Origin: Planctomycetota bacterium
GTDB taxonomy: Bacteria > Planctomycetota > Planctomycetia > Planctomycetales > Planctomycetaceae
DNA: 64,000 bases
Direction of reading: 5' to 3'
Assembly (NCBI GenBank): GCA_003388505.1
Contig: QQVO01000012.1
Location: 222,813-286,812, forward strand
Shown: positions 27,698-35,521 of the stretch, in pieces
Layout: each line of letters starts with the position of its first letter
How positions within the stretch are numbered: position 1 is the stretch's first letter
Notes under the pieces: model-generated
The model's database searches: none
The model's input: only the letters and a program-made list of their open reading frames with translations
Told to the model about the DNA's origin: nothing
Position numbers and translations under genes: made by a program

Positions 27698-29065
27698 GTG
27701 GACCCGAATCATGACCGACAGTCACCCGAAACGCCGCTTGGAGCCTCGATCCCTCCGACCCTGCAGACGGTCGACTTTCTCGGAATTCTGAAGGATTCCC
27801 CCAACTTCGGCCGCGACGAAGTGTCGACCCTGCTCGCCTCGGCCTCCGGTCCCGGAGCGTCTGAATTCCGGAAGGCTGTGGATACCGTCGCCGCTGAAGC
27901 CAGGTCGAACCCCGATCTGAAGGTACGGGCCGGAGTCGGCCTGTTCCTGCTGGGACGCCACGAGCGGGCTGCCGAGATGCTCGCCGACACCCCCGACGGC
28001 TTCGGACGCTACTATCTCGCACAGGCCTTGTCGACGCTGGGGAAGCATGAGCAGGCCGCCGAGGAATTCAAGGCCGCCGGAAAACAGGGCTTCGAGCCGG
28101 TCCACTGCACGCTCCGCCGGGCGGGAGAAATCCGCAAGGCCGGCAACCTTGAGGAAGCCGAAAAGCTGATTCGCAGCACCGGCTCTGAAGGAGGCGCGCG
28201 GCTCGCCGAGTACAGCTATCAGATGGGTTGCGCCATGTTCGATCGCGGCGACACGTTCGGCGCCATCGAGTATTTCGAGCGGGCCGTCGACATGGACCCG
28301 CATCACTCTCAGGCCCTCTTCTCCCTGGCCTTCCAGAACGCGCTCTTCGGCAACGACGAAGACGCCATTCAGCTCTACGAGCGCTGTCTCTCCAAGCCCC
28401 CCTACTACTTGGGAGCGCTGCTCAACCTCGGACTGCTCTACGAGGATCAGGAGAACTATCCCGCGGCCCAGTACTGCTTCGAGCGCGTGTTGCAGCAGGA
28501 TCCGACGAACGAGCGGGCCCGGCTCTATCTCAAGGACATCGAAGCCACCAGCGACATGTACTACGACGAGGACACGCTCAAAGAGCAGCATCGGCTCGAG
28601 CAACTCCTCAACCGCCCCGTCACCGACTTTGAACTCTCCGTTCGCAGCCGCAACTGCCTCGCAGGCATGGCCATCGAGACGCTCGGCGACCTCACCGAGA
28701 TCAGCGAGCAGGAGTTGCTTTCCGGGAAGAACTTCGGCGAGACCTCGCTGACCGAAGTCCGCGAACTGATGGACGCGCACGGGCTCACCATCGGCCAGAA
28801 TCTGCACGAGAAGAGTCGCGAGCCGGACGTTGCCATCCGAGACATGTCGCCGCAGGAGCAGCAACTGCTCAGCGCCCCGGTCTCCGACCTCAACCTGTCG
28901 GTGCGGAGCCGCAAGTGCATGTCCCGCCTCGGCATCGCCACGCTCGGCGAACTGGTCCAGAGAACTCCGGACGAACTGCTCTCCGCGAAGAACTTCGGCG
29001 TCACCTCGCTCAACGAGATTCGCGCCAAACTGGGCGAAGTGAACCTGAAGCTGCGCAACGACTGA
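27698..29065 (+). CDS. TPR protein with two tandem RNA polymerase alpha C-terminal domains
   Basis: A 455-residue cytoplasmic protein. Residues about 75-285 are TPRs (for example YQMGCAMFDRGDTFGAIEYF and LLNLGLLYEDQENYPAAQYC). Residues 307-369 and 394-453 are two alphaCTD-like helix-hairpin-helix domains (PVTDFELSVRSRNCL; PVSDLNLSVRSRKCM). Against E. coli RpoA, the DNA-contacting Arg265 is kept in both (R316, R403) and Asn268 in the first only (N319; K406 in the second). Thus it may bind A/T-rich promoter DNA or sigma/activators through alphaCTD surfaces while the TPRs recruit partners. Start is GTG with GGGAG at good spacing. It is not the polymerase subunit itself, since the assembly domain is absent. 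Confidence 0.85.
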   Translation: MDPNHDRQSPETPLGASIPPTLQTVDFLGILKDSPNFGRDEVSTLLASASGPGASEFRKAVDTVAAEARSNPDLKVRAGVGLFLLGRHERAAEMLADTPDGFGRYYLAQALSTLGKHEQAAEEFKAAGKQGFEPVHCTLRRAGEIRKAGNLEEAEKLIRSTGSEGGARLAEYSYQMGCAMFDRGDTFGAIEYFERAVDMDPHHSQALFSLAFQNALFGNDEDAIQLYERCLSKPPYYLGALLNLGLLYEDQENYPAAQYCFERVLQQDPTNERARLYLKDIEATSDMYYDEDTLKEQHRLEQLLNRPVTDFELSVRSRNCLAGMAIETLGDLTEISEQELLSGKNFGETSLTEVRELMDAHGLTIGQNLHEKSREPDVAIRDMSPQEQQLLSAPVSDLNLSVRSRKCMSRLGIATLGELVQRTPDELLSAKNFGVTSLNEIRAKLGEVNLKLRND

Positions 29066-29093
29066 ACCGCCGCTGGTCTTCCGTGCACGCATC

Positions 29094-29786
29094 TCAACCG
29101 GAGTCGGCCCCGCCCGGCGCCGGCACCGGTTCGATCATCACCTGCGAGGCCGCCGGGCGGCCGATCGACAGGCTCCGCCCGGCGAGATTGAGCGTCACCA
29201 CCCCCGACTGCTCATTGTTGTCCTCAACGACCGCTTCCGCGCCGATCGAAACCCCGGACTCCGCGAGATACCGCAGAAACTCCGCTCCCTGCTGCAGCAC
29301 CCGCACAATCCGCACGCGGCGGCCGGGCAGGCAGTCGCACAGCGGACTCCCCCGCTGATTCTGCCCCCGCAGAGTCCCGTCGGATCGAGGAATCGGGTCG
29401 CCGTGCGGGTCGCGGTCCGGCCGTCCCAGATACTCGTCGATCCGGTCGGCCAGCGCGTCGCTCACGGCGTGTTCCATGTGCTCCGCTTCGTCGTGGACTT
29501 CGTCCCACGTCAATCCGAGCGTCTCGACCAGAAACAGTTCCAGCAGACGATGCCTGCGCAGCATTCGCAAGGCGAGGAGTCGACCCGAGCGGGTCAGCCG
29601 CACCCCCTCGTACGGCCGGTACTCCGCCAGACCCGACTCCGCCAGCGTCTTCAGCATGCTGGTCACCGTGCCCGGCGCGAGCTGAAGCTGTTCGGCGACC
29701 TGCCCGGTCGTGATCCACGGCTCGTCGCCGCCCACCCCGAGCTGATAAATCGCCTTGCAGTAGTTTTCAACAGTCAGACTCGGCAT
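29094..29786 (-). CDS. DtxR/MntR-family metal-dependent transcriptional regulator
   Basis: A 230-residue iron- or manganese-responsive repressor. It has an N-terminal winged helix (WITTGQVAEQLQLAPGTVTS, then LKTLAESGLAEYRPYEGVRL) and a dimerisation/metal domain with RRHRLLELFLVETLGL and DEAEHMEHAVSDALADRID, whose His/Glu residues are the metal ligands of the family. The C-terminal FeoA/SH3-like domain includes RVRIVRVLQQGAEFL. It is complete and convergent with the TPR-alphaCTD gene. Its targets are not visible nearby. Confidence 0.85.
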   Translation of the reverse strand: MPSLTVENYCKAIYQLGVGGDEPWITTGQVAEQLQLAPGTVTSMLKTLAESGLAEYRPYEGVRLTRSGRLLALRMLRRHRLLELFLVETLGLTWDEVHDEAEHMEHAVSDALADRIDEYLGRPDRDPHGDPIPRSDGTLRGQNQRGSPLCDCLPGRRVRIVRVLQQGAEFLRYLAESGVSIGAEAVVEDNNEQSGVVTLNLAGRSLSIGRPAASQVMIEPVPAPGGADSG

Positions 29787-30811
29787 CGCAGGCGCAAGGC
29801 GTTCATATCGAATTCAGGCCGAAAACGGCACAACCGGCGGATCAGTCAGTTCACAACATTCTAAGTGCCGCAACGGTCTGAAAGCGAATCCAGAACAGCA
29901 CCACCCGCCGCGACCGTGAGGGACCGCTTCGGAAGCCCCAGGTCGACCGCTTCCTGCCACGAGTCGGTCGAATGGCGTCCGAATTCCCATGTGCCAACTA
30001 GTGGTTGTTCGATCCTGAAGTGACGGGTTGGGTGCCACTGGCGTTCCGCCAGTGCATCGCGGAGTAGACGTCCTCTCTGGTTCGCACTGGCGGAACGCCA
30101 GTGGCACCCGTCAACTCAGCCTCGATGAGCCACTAGCCGCGACCGTCAGGAAGCGGTTCGGAAGTCCCAAGTCGACCGCTTCCTGACGTGCGCGGCTAGT
30201 GAGAGGCGCTTGACCGAAGCGCGCAGTTGTTGGTGAATAGTCCGGGCGAGGCGGGTCTAGCGGTGAGAAGCAGCGCCTCAACGACCAATGGACGAACGCC
30301 CCCGGTGGTCCCCCCCGCCAGAAGTCTGGTTGATCCGAAGGCGATTGCGGGCCGGAACACCGCTCAGCCACGCAACCGTCGGCAACAACTCATGCCTCAC
30401 GAACCGCCCCCCGCGCAACCCACCCCGATCATGCGCCATGACCCTCGACCCGCGACCAATCACCTCTCCCAGACCACCGCGCTTGCCCCGCCGCCCCTCT
30501 CGATTGAGACAGCTTCCCGCGCTAATGGGGGACGCGCATTTTCCCGTAGACTTAAAGGCTTGCCCGATTCCCCCGCAAATAACGAGGTCAACTCTACGAC
30601 GAGACGCTGGAAGCCCAAACACGTCCGGCCATCCCACCCCCGGCCCGACAACAATTGCCGAACATCCGGTTCTCGATCATTTCGCTTGACGCAGTCTGCA
30701 TGCGCCTCCAACATCGACAGTGGGAAAAATCACCGGGCCCGGCGCAACTCCGCAACGTCTGGATGACGGACGAGCGTCGTTGACGACAAGACGAAATAAG
30801 GTCAGCTCAAG
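29787..30811. repeat. 1,025-bp repeat island (families B, C and a family E flank word)
   Basis: 29907-29964 is a family C unit (CCGCGACCGTGAGGGACCGC). 30021-30113 is the fullest family B element. 30134-30200 is a family C copy with its own inverted ends (CTAGCCGCGACCGTCAGG / CCTGACGTGCGCGGCTAG). 30235-30247 is TGAATAGTCCGGG. ORFs in 30227-30766 are Pro/Arg-rich and unsupported. The thioredoxin promoter should lie within the last 100 bases. Confidence 0.6.
30021..30113. repeat. Family B element: long inverted repeat (best copy)
   Basis: The left arm 30021-30055 and right arm 30084-30113 are near-exact inverses (TGACGGGT...GCCACTGGCG / CGCCAGTGGCACCCGTCA), and each arm contains its own smaller hairpin (CACTGGCgttccGCCAGTG). 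The centre is ATCGCGGAGTAGACGTCCTC. Other copies are at 8399-8466, 53812-53885 and 57121-57176. Confidence 0.7.
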
Positions 30812-31675
30812 ATGGCGAGTCTCAGTGAATGGGTGATCGACACAGGCGACGACGCATTCGAGCGCGACGTGATGCAGCGCTCGGAATCGGTTCCGGTGGT
30901 GGTCGACTTCTGGTCGCCCGGTTGCCAGCCGTGCCTGATCCTGGCGCCGATCCTGGAACGGCTCGTCGCGGAGTCGGAAGGCGCCGTCGTCCTGGCGAAG
31001 GTCAATATCGACGAGAACCAACGCTTGGCGTACGAATTCGGCGTGCAGTCGATTCCCTTCGTCGTGGCGGTGCGAAACCGGGAGATGATCGACGCGTTTC
31101 GCGGCGCTCTGCCGGAACCGCAACTCCGCGACTGGCTGTCCCGGATCGTGCCGTCGCCGGCCGATCAACTCGTCAGCGATGCATTGGCGGCCGAGACGGA
31201 AGACCGTGAGGCGGCGGAGGCAAAACTACGGGAAGCGCTCACCTTGCAGCAGGACCACGCTGCCGCGAAAACCGCCCTGGCGCGCATCCTGTTGCACTCC
31301 GGCCGCGCGGACGAGGCCCGCGAGCTGATCGCCGAACTGGAACAGCGCGGCTTTCTGGAGCCGGAGGCGGAGCGCGTGAAGTCGGAACTCGAAATTGCGA
31401 CGGCTGCAGCCGATGCGGGCGGCATCGAGGCGGCGAGAGAGGCGATCGCCCGAAACCCCGACGACCTCTCCGCACGGGTCGATCTGGCGGAAGCCTTGGC
31501 CGCGGACCGGCAGTACCGTGAGGCCCTCGACCTCTGTCTGGAAGTAATCTCCCAAGACAAGAGTGGCGTGGGAGTCGCTGCGAAGGACGCCATGCTGAAG
31601 ATTCTCAACCTGGCCGCAGGCGACGGCGAACTCGTGTCGGAGTATCGTCGTAAGCTCTCTTCTGCACTGTATTAA
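30812..31675 (+). CDS. cnoX: Thioredoxin-domain protein with C-terminal TPRs (CnoX/YbbN-like)
   Basis: A 287-residue cytoplasmic protein. Residues 1-110 are a thioredoxin fold with FWSPGCQPC, so both redox cysteines (C38 and C41) are present, unlike E. coli YbbN, and a cis-Pro in SIPFV. Residues 115-280 are TPR repeats (REAEAKLREALTLQQ, DLSARVDLAEALAAD) as in CnoX, a GroEL/DnaK co-chaperone that protects substrates from over-oxidation. Start ATG 30812 follows 'AGCTCAAG', a weak ribosome site. Monocistronic. Confidence 0.83.
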   Translation: MASLSEWVIDTGDDAFERDVMQRSESVPVVVDFWSPGCQPCLILAPILERLVAESEGAVVLAKVNIDENQRLAYEFGVQSIPFVVAVRNREMIDAFRGALPEPQLRDWLSRIVPSPADQLVSDALAAETEDREAAEAKLREALTLQQDHAAAKTALARILLHSGRADEARELIAELEQRGFLEPEAERVKSELEIATAAADAGGIEAAREAIARNPDDLSARVDLAEALAADRQYREALDLCLEVISQDKSGVGVAAKDAMLKILNLAAGDGELVSEYRRKLSSALY

Positions 31676-31756
31676 CGGATAACCCCCGCCGTCCCGGCAG
31701 AGGCTGCAGGGCCCCGCCGGCGGCGTGAACGCTTCAACAAACATTGATGGATTTGG

Positions 31757-31785
31757 TTGACAGGCGCGCAGGTCGCGAGTCTAAT
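31757..31785 (+). promoter_or_regulatory. Sigma-70-type promoter for the small cytochrome c gene
   Basis: TTGACA (31757-31762), a 17-base spacer, then TCTAAT (31780-31785): six of six and five of six matches to the housekeeping consensus. Expected start near 31792, giving a leader of about 125 bases before the ATG at 31918. Confidence 0.55.
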
Positions 31786-31917
31786 TGCCCACCGTAGTTT
31801 GCCCCGGCGGTGCGGCGTAGGGACGATGCACCATGTGCTGTTGATCCACTCGCCCCGGTGCGGTCGAGCGGAGATGGCACCGTCGACACGACAAGAATCG
31901 GAATGGGAGGATTCTGG

Positions 31918-32271
31918 ATGAGGAAGTTTGGCACCTGGATGATGATTGCTGCGGTGTTCGGCATTGTGTTCTCGGCGCAGCCTCGGCCGGTCGAAGCACA
32001 GAAGGCCTACTTTGATGCGTTCGTCGCCAAGTACGAGAACGTCGCCGAAGAGGCCAAGGCGAAGAAGTGCGCAGTCTGCCACGGCAAGCAGAAGAAGATG
32101 CGCAGCGATTACGCCAAGGCGTTGGAAGAAGCGCTCGGCGAGAAGAAGGTGAAGGACAAGGACAAGATCAACGCCGCCCTTGATGAAGTGGCCGAAATGG
32201 AAAACGGCGACGGAGACAAGTACGGCGACTTGCTCGCCGACGGCAAACTGCCCGCTCCCTACAGCGAGTAG
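31918..32271 (+). CDS. Small secreted monoheme cytochrome c-like protein
   Basis: A 117-residue protein with a signal peptide (WMMIAAVFGIVFSAQPRPVEA) and a single heme-binding CAVCH. The rest is Lys/Glu/Asp rich and helical (YAKALEEALGEKKVKDKDK). I start at ATG 31918, with GGGAGG 7 bases upstream; the ATG five codons earlier lacks that spacing. A strong promoter, a good ribosome site and a terminator suggest high expression. It is probably a periplasmic electron carrier; no distal Met ligand could be assigned. Confidence 0.78.
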   Translation: MRKFGTWMMIAAVFGIVFSAQPRPVEAQKAYFDAFVAKYENVAEEAKAKKCAVCHGKQKKMRSDYAKALEEALGEKKVKDKDKINAALDEVAEMENGDGDKYGDLLADGKLPAPYSE

Positions 32272-32299
32272 TTTCGGCGTAGTGCCCGTTTCAGCGCAA

Positions 32300-32328
32300 C
32301 AAAGGCCGTCCATACCGGGCGGCCTTTG
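32300..32328. terminator. Rho-independent terminator, possibly bidirectional
   Basis: A 9-bp perfect stem (CAAAGGCCG / CGGCCTTTG) with an 11-base loop, followed by TCTTTCTC on the plus strand. It lies 28 bases after the cytochrome stop and 79 bases beyond the stop of the minus-strand polyprenyl synthase, whose strand reads AAAGGCCG without a T-run. Confidence 0.7.
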
Positions 32329-32407
32329 TCTTTCTCAGCCGGGCGCATCGGCAGGGCTGCGGATCCGCAAGCGGGGGTCGGCTGACCCGAATCCCGCAGC
32401 GCGCCGC

Positions 32408-33400
32408 TCACACGTTTCGTTCGACGGCGAATCGCGCGAGGTCCGCCAGCAGGCGGCGCGCCTTGGACTGCGGCAAGTCCCCGGTCGACTTGATCGCCTC
32501 GTCGGCGATGCTCACAGCCGTCTGCCGTGCGCTGTCGAGCGCGCCGGTTTCATGAATCAGCCCGATCAGTTCCTCCTCCGACCCGGCAGCGCCGTGCGAA
32601 AGGATCTCCAGAACCATGCCGCGGCGTTCGGGAGAGATTCGCCGCAGCAGGCGGATCACCGGCAGCGTCGGTTTCCCGAGAACCAGATCCGACCCGAGCG
32701 ATTTGCCGGCTTGCCGCTCGTCGCCGGTCAGATCGAGCAGGTCGTCGGCGATCTGAAACGCGATTCCAAGTTTCCGGCCGTAGGTTTCCAGAGCGGCGAC
32801 CTCCTGCTCCTCCGCGCCGGCGAAGTGCGCTCCCAACCGGCAGGCGACGGCGCACAACTCACCGGTCTTGGCCCCGATGATCTGCATGTACTCGTCTTCC
32901 GTCAGATCGAGATTGCCCCGCTGACGAATCTGCGTGAGTTCACCGGCGCAGACGATATTGGTCGCCCGGCCAATCTGCCGGCAGGCTTCTGTCGTCCCCA
33001 CGGAAGCGGCAAGGTGAAAGGCGTGGGTGAACAGAAAATCGCCGAACAGCACGCTGGTGGAATTGTTCCAGCGTGCGTTGACGGTCGCCACGTGCCGCCG
33101 CAGGTCGGCTTCGTCGAGAACGTCGTCGTGAACGAGCGTGGCGGTGTGGATCATCTCGACCACGGCGGCGAGCGTCGGATGCTCCGGCCCGATTCCACCG
33201 GCCGCCCTGGCGCTGAGCAGCAGCAGCATCGGGCGGAGCTGCTTGCCGCGAAAACGCCGGGAGTGGAACACGAGATCGTCCACGTAGGGGCTGACCGACG
33301 CCAATTCGGCGTCGTAAATGCGTACGCATTCGGCCAGTTCGTCCCCAATCAGGGATTGAACGCGAAGCAGAACAGGGGGAGCCGCGGCAAGCTGTGGCAT
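32408..33400 (-). CDS. Polyprenyl (long-chain isoprenyl) diphosphate synthase
   Basis: Condenses isopentenyl diphosphate onto an allylic primer to make the side chain of a quinone. At 330 residues it has the first Asp-rich motif in LVHDDVLDEADLRR and the second in FQIADDLLDLTGD, with GGKxxRP-type RFRGKQLRPMLLL and the KTGELCAVACRLGA helix. The small residue two positions around the first motif is compatible with a long product (octaprenyl class, IspB/HepT-like), but chain length cannot be set. It follows moaC with 100 bases between on the same strand. Confidence 0.85.
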   Translation of the reverse strand: MPQLAAAPPVLLRVQSLIGDELAECVRIYDAELASVSPYVDDLVFHSRRFRGKQLRPMLLLLSARAAGGIGPEHPTLAAVVEMIHTATLVHDDVLDEADLRRHVATVNARWNNSTSVLFGDFLFTHAFHLAASVGTTEACRQIGRATNIVCAGELTQIRQRGNLDLTEDEYMQIIGAKTGELCAVACRLGAHFAGAEEQEVAALETYGRKLGIAFQIADDLLDLTGDERQAGKSLGSDLVLGKPTLPVIRLLRRISPERRGMVLEILSHGAAGSEEELIGLIHETGALDSARQTAVSIADEAIKSTGDLPQSKARRLLADLARFAVERNV

Positions 33401-33500
33401 GATCGAACGTGTCTGATTGGTGACAGGAAATCATCAGCGGAGCCCCCGCGCCCGTCTGCCGAGACGGGACCGATGACGCCCGTAGAGAGACCGCAGTCGG

Positions 33501-33980
33501 TCACGGCGATTCACGCTGAAAATGGCCGCTTTTTCCGCCCGACTTTTCGAGGAGGCGGACCTGTCCGATCGTCATTTCCCGGTCGACCGCCTTGCACATG
33601 TCGTAGACGGTCAGTCCCGCCGCGGCCACCGCCGTCATGGCCTCCATTTCGACTCCCGTCCGGCCGTGAACGCTGACTGCGGCTTCAATGCGGAGGCTCG
33701 TTTCGTCGACTATTTCAAAGGAGACTTCGGCGCTCTCGAGGCCGAGGGAGTGGCAGAGCGGGATGAGGTCGGGCGTTCGCTTGGTGGCCATGATGCCCGC
33801 CAGCCGGGCCACCTCGAAGACGTCCCCCTTCACGACCTTCCGGTCCCGGATGAGGGCCAGCGTCTCGGGCTTCACCGTCACGACCGCCTCGGCGCGGGCG
33901 AACCGCCAGGTCACCGGCTTGGTGCTGACGTCCACCATGCGGCTTGCGCCGGATTCGTCAAAATGCGTCAGGTCCGCCAT
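33501..33980 (-). CDS. moaC: Cyclic pyranopterin monophosphate synthase
   Basis: Second step of molybdenum cofactor synthesis: converts the 3',8-cyclo-GTP intermediate to cPMP. The 159-residue protein has MVDVSTKPVTWRFARAEA, GIMATKRTPDLIPLCHSL, VEMEAMTAVAAAGLTVYDM and the active-site DMCKAVDREM (Asp and Lys). The frame is open to 34445, but ATG 33980 gives the standard MADLTHFDE start. No other moa genes are nearby. Confidence 0.92.
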   Translation of the reverse strand: MADLTHFDESGASRMVDVSTKPVTWRFARAEAVVTVKPETLALIRDRKVVKGDVFEVARLAGIMATKRTPDLIPLCHSLGLESAEVSFEIVDETSLRIEAAVSVHGRTGVEMEAMTAVAAAGLTVYDMCKAVDREMTIGQVRLLEKSGGKSGHFQRESP

Positions 33981-34230
33981 GCAGGCTCTCCTCGATCGAC
34001 TGCCGATTGAACAGAGCACACGATCCCCGATTCCCGGCCGCCGTTCAACTCCGCAGGCCGTTGTTCGCGAGGCCCGCTCCATGATTGGCGCAGCGGGGAG
34101 CGATCGTGCACGATGCGCCGGCGGCGGCAATGTCGCGCGCCTCGCGATATCATGCCGGATGACCGGACAGGCCGCTTGTCGTCCGAGGGGGCCTGCGACT
34201 CTCGTAACTCCGTTTCCGAATTGAGACCTC

Positions 34231-35322
34231 ATGCGCGTTGTCACCTTTGGTGAAGTGATGCTCCGTCTTGCGCCGGCCGGTTTCAGCCGGCTGCGGCAGG
34301 TGATTCCCGGGCGGCTCGACGCCACGTTCGGCGGCGGGGAATTGAACGTGGCCGTATCGATTGCGATGCAGGGGGGACGCTCGGCGTTTCTGACGGCTTT
34401 GCCGGACAACGTGCTGACCGATTCGTTGCAGCAGGAACTGGGCAAGTTCGGCGTCGACGACGACTTGCTGCAGCGGGACGCGGCCGGCCGGTTCGGAATC
34501 TACTTGATCGAGACGGGCGCCAATCAGCGGGGCGGGACGGTGACGTATGACCGGGAACAGGCGTGCGTCGCCTTGCGCGGGGCGGACGCCTACGACTGGA
34601 ACGAAGTGTTCGACGGGGCGGACTGGTTTCACATCACCGGGATCACGCCCGCGCTCAGCGCCGCGGCGGCCGAAGCCGCGCTGGCTGCCGTTCGGAGTGC
34701 GCAGGAGCGGGGCATCACGGTTTCGTGCGATCTTAATTTCCGCAAGAAGCTGTGGCGGTGGCGCGACGGTGCGTCGCCCGTCGATCTTGCGCGGGAGACG
34801 ATGCGGGGTTTGATGCCGCACATCGATGTGGTCATCGCGAATGAGGAGGACGCCGACCTGTCACTGGGCATCGCCGCCGAGCATACGGACGTCGAGTCGG
34901 GCGAGATCGATTCAGGCGCCTACCGGGCGGTGGCGTCCCGGATCGCCCGGGAGTTTCCGAACGTGAGCCGGGTGGCGATCACGCTGCGGGAAAGCATCTC
35001 GGCCAGTCACAACAACTGGGGGGCGATGCTGTTTGACGCCGCTTCGGGAGAGGCCTGCTTTGCACCGACTGACTCGGAAGGAACGTACCAGCCCTACGAG
35101 ATTCGGAACATCGTCGACCGCGTGGGAGCGGGCGATTCGTTCGCCGGGGCGTTGATCTTCGCGTTGCGCACGGCAGAACTCTCGGCGCCGGAGACCGCAC
35201 TGCGCTACGCGGTTGCTGCCAGTTGCCTGAAGCACAGCATCCCGGGCGACTTCAACTACGCGACGCGGGCGGAGATCGAGGCCCTGATGCATGGTTCCGG
35301 CAGCGGCCGGGTGCAGCGGTGA
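34231..35322 (+). CDS. kdgK: PfkB-family sugar kinase, probably 2-dehydro-3-deoxygluconokinase
   Basis: A ribokinase-fold kinase of 363 residues that phosphorylates a sugar or sugar acid with ATP. It has the N-terminal FGEVMLRLAP, the substrate loop FGGGELNVAVSIAMQG, LNFRKKLWRW (a feature of KDG kinases), and the anion-hole/catalytic motif DRVGAGDSFAGAL with catalytic Asp. The similarity points to KDG kinase in hexuronate catabolism, but no aldolase or dehydratase gene is adjacent. Divergent from moaC over 250 bases. Confidence 0.82.
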   Translation: MRVVTFGEVMLRLAPAGFSRLRQVIPGRLDATFGGGELNVAVSIAMQGGRSAFLTALPDNVLTDSLQQELGKFGVDDDLLQRDAAGRFGIYLIETGANQRGGTVTYDREQACVALRGADAYDWNEVFDGADWFHITGITPALSAAAAEAALAAVRSAQERGITVSCDLNFRKKLWRWRDGASPVDLARETMRGLMPHIDVVIANEEDADLSLGIAAEHTDVESGEIDSGAYRAVASRIAREFPNVSRVAITLRESISASHNNWGAMLFDAASGEACFAPTDSEGTYQPYEIRNIVDRVGAGDSFAGALIFALRTAELSAPETALRYAVAASCLKHSIPGDFNYATRAEIEALMHGSGSGRVQR

Positions 35323-35340
35323 GGACAGGGCTCTCCACCT

Positions 35341-35471
35341 GTCAGTGACACACGTTCTGACCGGGTGGCCGGGGCTGGACTGAGCGAAGCGAAGGAAGCC
35401 CCGGTCGTGAGACTTCGGACGAACGCTTTCCAAGACCGGGGCTTCGTTCCCGTTGGTCGCTCCAGCCCTTG
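35341..35471. repeat. Family D repeat element
   Basis: GTCAGTGACACACGTTCTGA then GTGGCCGGGGCTGGACTGAG; 35365-35394 is the exact reverse complement of 22530-22559, and 35375-35404 matches the complement of 22378-22407 at 28 of 30 bases. 35404-35424 equals 27354-27374. CTTTCCAAGACCGGGGC at 35426-35442 recurs in variant form at 22586 and 25391. Confidence 0.6.
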
Positions 35472-35521
35472 CCACCCCGACGGGTTCGGGGACACAGGCT
35501 TGGAAGGCGGTGGTACGGGGT

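Noticed and set aside
30227..30766. 179-codon plus-strand frame in the repeat island
   Set aside because: Pro/Arg/Ser-rich with no domain, overlaps a repeat flank word and lacks a ribosome site.
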